A stretch of DNA of 64,000 nucleotides. Origin: Cymodocea nodosa. Lineage: Eukaryota > Streptophyta > Magnoliopsida > Alismatales > Cymodoceaceae. Below are positions 61,250-64,000 of this stretch, in pieces; position 1 is the first letter of the stretch, and each line of letters starts with the position of its first letter. The notes beneath the pieces are model-generated. The model saw only the letters and a program-made list of their open reading frames with translations, had not been told where the DNA came from and did no database searches. The stretch covers positions 19,073,501-19,137,500 of the forward strand of contig JAZBRI010000003.1 in the NCBI GenBank assembly GCA_036874045.1, read 5' to 3'. The translations under genes were made by a program, and so were the position numbers.

Positions 61250-61780
61250 TGTAGAATTACGGTTAACTCCACGGACTTAGTTCGTGGACTTAACTACAGT
61301 ACTTCGTTGAGTTAACTCTAACTCAACGGGGTAAATTCATTAACTTATCCTAGACTCAACGAAGTAAGTTCGTTGAGTTAAGTGTAACTCAACGGACTTC
61401 CCGTAAAGTTATATCTAATAAAAATGCTTATAATAATAATTTTCACTTCGGTCAAGACCGAAGAATTTTCGGTCTAGCTGATTCTTAGTTTTCCAACATT
61501 TTAAAATTTTTCGGTCAAACCGTTATATTCTTCGGTTGAACCTAAATTAAATATATATATATATTTTTTCTGTCGGTTGAACCGATACTAACTTCAGTAA
61601 CACTGACATTAAACTAAATATAATATATATTTTTTTTTATGTTTTTGTGTTTTGGTTAGACCGATGGATCCTCTTAGTTGAACCACAACAATTTTTTTCT
61701 TTTTAAAATATGTTTCGGTAAAACCAATAATTCCTTTCGGTTTAACCGTGATTATATTTAAATAAGATTTTTTTATTTAT
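61250..61780. repeat. Array of palindromes: CGTTGAGTTA type and CGGTTNAACCG type
   Basis: Two strong palindromes have CGTTGAGTTA and TAACTCAACG arms with 4-base spacers (61305-61328 and 61371-61394). A second kind follows: CTTCGGTC-AA-GACCGAAG (61446-61463), CGGTCAAACCG (61512-61522), TCGGTTGAACCGA (61573-61585), CGGTTTAACCG (61738-61748), and several half or decayed copies. It lies between the integrase end and the decayed ORF of the Athila element. Confidence 0.8.
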
Positions 61781-61799
61781 ATATACTTAGAAAATTTCT

Positions 61800-64000
61800 T
61801 ACTAAGTAAAGCTCGAGTAATCCTTTACTCTTACTTCTTCTATAATTCCAAAGGAACTTTTTGATATTTTCAAAATAGGTCTAAGTGTTTGTCCATTTAC
61901 TTTAAATATATTCTAATTTTTAGGATTTTTAATTTTAATAGCTCCATAGGGATAAATATTTCAAACTATGTAAGGTCCTGCCCATCTAGATCTTAATTTT
62001 CCTAGATAGTTATGGAGTCTAGTCATGTAAAGATATACTTCTTATCCTATTTCAAAGGTTTTTGGAATAATTTTCCTGTCATGCCAAAACTTCTTTTTCT
62101 CTTACAATTTTTGAATAAGCTTCATTCCTAAATTCTTCTAATTCAATTAATTGTATTTTTCTATTCTCAGTAGCTTGATTTAAATTAGTGTTTAGAGTTT
62201 TTAATGCCTAATAAGCTTTATGTTCAATTTCAGTTGATAAATGACAACTTTTTCCATATACTAGCCTAAAAGGTGACATACCTAAGCTTGTCTTATAAGT
62301 AGTTCTATAAGCCCAAAGTGCATCTATCAATCTATTAGCCCAATCTGTTCTAGTAGGATTTACTACTTTTTCTAAGATTAACTTAATTTGTTTGTTTGCA
62401 CTTTCTACTTGTCCACTTGTTTGCGGATGATATGATGTTGTAATTTTGTGGTTTACTCCATATTTCTTCATTAAGGCTTCAAAACTTCTATTACAAAAAT
62501 GAGTTCCTCTATCACTGATAATAGCTTTAGGTATTCTAAATCTGGCAATTATATTGGTTCTTATAAAATGTATTATCACTTTGTTGTCATTAGTTTTTGT
62601 AGGAATAACTTCTATCCATTTAGATACATAATCCACCCCCAACAATATATAATTAAATTGATTAGACATAGGAAATAGACCCATAAAATCTATTCCCCAC
62701 ACATCAAAGATTTCAACCTCAACAATAGGATTAAAAGGCAACATATTCCTCTTTGATATTCTTCCTATTTGTTGACATTTTAAACAACTTAAGCAATATT
62801 TATGAACATCTTTAAATAGTGTTGGCCAATAAAATCCACATTGTAGAATTTTAGTAGTAGTTTTCCTTGAACCAAAATGCCCTCCACATGCTTGGTCATG
62901 GCAGAAAGACAATATGCTCTAATATTCAGTTTCTGGAACACACCTCCTTAAAACCAAATTAGGACATTTCTTAAATAAGTTTGGGTCTTCCCAATAGTAA
63001 TATTTTACTCTTAAAAAGAACAATTACTTATCTTGTCTATTCCAATCCCTATGTGTTAAACTAGTAACTAAGTAATTAACCATGTCTGCATACCAAGGCA
63101 TTGTGCTGATGGTCATTAATTGTTCATCAGGAAAATTATCCTTAATTTCAATATTTGATTTTTCTATTTGTAATCTTGATAAAAGATTTGCTACTACATT
63201 CTCACAACCTTTTTTATTTTTAATTTCTAGATCAAATTCTTGTAATAATAATATCCATTGGATCAATCTAGGTTTGGTCTCTTTCTTTGCTATTAGGTGT
63301 TTTAAAGTTGAATGATCCGTGTATACTATCACTTTAGCTCCAATCAGATATGTTCTAAACTTTTCTAAGGCAAACACAACAGCTAACGACTCTTTTTCAG
63401 TAGTTGTATAATTAACTTGAGCATCATTTAAGGTTTTACTTGCATAATGAATCACTCTAGGAGATTTTTCTATCTTCTACTCCTATAACAAAATCAAATG
63501 CATCACACATTAATTCAAATGGATGACTCCAATTAGGTGCTTGAATTATAGGAGTTGAAATTAAGCTAGTTTTAAGCTTGAAAAATGCTTCTTTGTAATT
63601 TTTATCAAAGTTGAATGTGACATCTTTTAATAGATTAGTTAAAGATCTAGCTATTTTACTAAAATCTTTAATAAATCTTCTATAAAATCCAGCATATCCT
63701 AGAAATGATCTAATATCTTTTACTGATTTAGGTTCTGGTAGATTAGAAACTACTATTTTAGCTTTATCTACTTCCAACCTTTTCTTTGAAACAACATGTC
63801 CCAAGACTATTCCTTGTTTAACCATGAAGTGACATTTTTCCCAATTTAGAACTAGACTTTTTTCCACATAGCGTTTTAATACTTGGTCTAAATTGTTTAA
63901 ACACACTTCATATGAAGTTCCATAAATAGTAAAATCATCCAGAAATATTTCTAAAAATATTTAGTCATTCCAGTGAATATGCCCTACATACACCTTTGAA
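61800..64000 (-). pseudogene. Athila-type Ty3/Gypsy pol, antisense, partial
   Basis: On the minus strand, entering from the right edge. RT C-terminal half: LDDF at about 63935 in place of YxDD, LNWEKCHFMVKQGIVLGHVV (63780-63840), RSFLGYAGFYRRFIKDFSKI. RNase H: 63024-63455 with [10 protein letters not shown] and [20 protein letters not shown]. Integrase: 62208-62912 with the [11 protein letters not shown] and CLSCLKCQ zinc ligands, then [17 protein letters not shown] and [11 protein letters not shown] supplying D, D and E. The C-terminal LGKLRSRWAGPY-like block lies near 62000 with stops. There is a frameshift between RT and RNase H near 63456. It is a different copy from 41755-43540 (for example [13 protein letters not shown] against [13 protein letters not shown]). 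Protease, gag and the RT N-terminus lie beyond the window. Confidence 0.85.

Overview
The window is nuclear DNA from a flowering plant. It is AT-rich between genes, holds spliced genes with canonical GT/AG introns, and is packed with nested LTR retrotransposons. The two host genes have GC-rich, codon-biased coding starts set in AT-rich DNA, which is common in monocots outside the most compact genomes. A non-grass monocot is my inference; the species cannot be fixed from the sequence alone.

Only two host genes are well supported, both on the + strand. (1) 7687-25002 encodes COP9 signalosome subunit 7 (CSN7) in nine exons. Every junction is GT/AG and the frame closes, giving 259 aa. Introns 2 and 7 are each about 6.7 kb because antisense Ty1/Copia elements landed in them. 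(2) 28830-29675 is an intronless ERF transcription factor that looks like group IXb (ERF5/ERF6-type), with one AP2 domain and a C-terminal Ser-Pro pair. A third gene may have been lost: 35470-35912 looks like a promoter and leader cut off by a Copia LTR.

Layout. 1-4390: Copia gag fragment (-), LTR debris and a 1.8-kb solo LTR. 4391-7380: AT-rich spacer with degenerate repeats. 7380-25002: CSN7 and its intronic transposons. 25003-28700: tandem repeats and an LTR relic. 28702-29675: ERF promoter and gene. 30440-35200: broken PIF/Harbinger transposon (-) with DDE transposase and Myb/SANT-like relics. 35470-38300: promoter-like block, then a Copia LTR carrying a solo LTR with a perfect target-site duplication. 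38800-57400: Athila-type Ty3/Gypsy LTRs, pol and gag, interrupted by an 8.4-kb gag-only Copia element (45745-54134) that itself carries a nested solo LTR. 57440-58986: Copia RT/RNase H relic (+). 59320-60206: one end of a small LTR element (-) with a GC-rich minisatellite. 60240-64000: Athila-type pol and 3' region (-), running off the window.

The order of insertion can be read directly. An Athila-type element was hit by the gag-only Copia element (TSD ATATG), whose 3' LTR was later hit by a second family that recombined to a solo LTR (TSD AAATG). No CRISPR, rRNA, tRNA or bacterial-type system was seen. The most unusual signal is a recurrent inverted module (GAGTTA...TAACTC type) that fills the LTRs of several otherwise different retrotransposon families. 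Its outer stem bases change together between families, and perfect CACGTG sites lie nearby.
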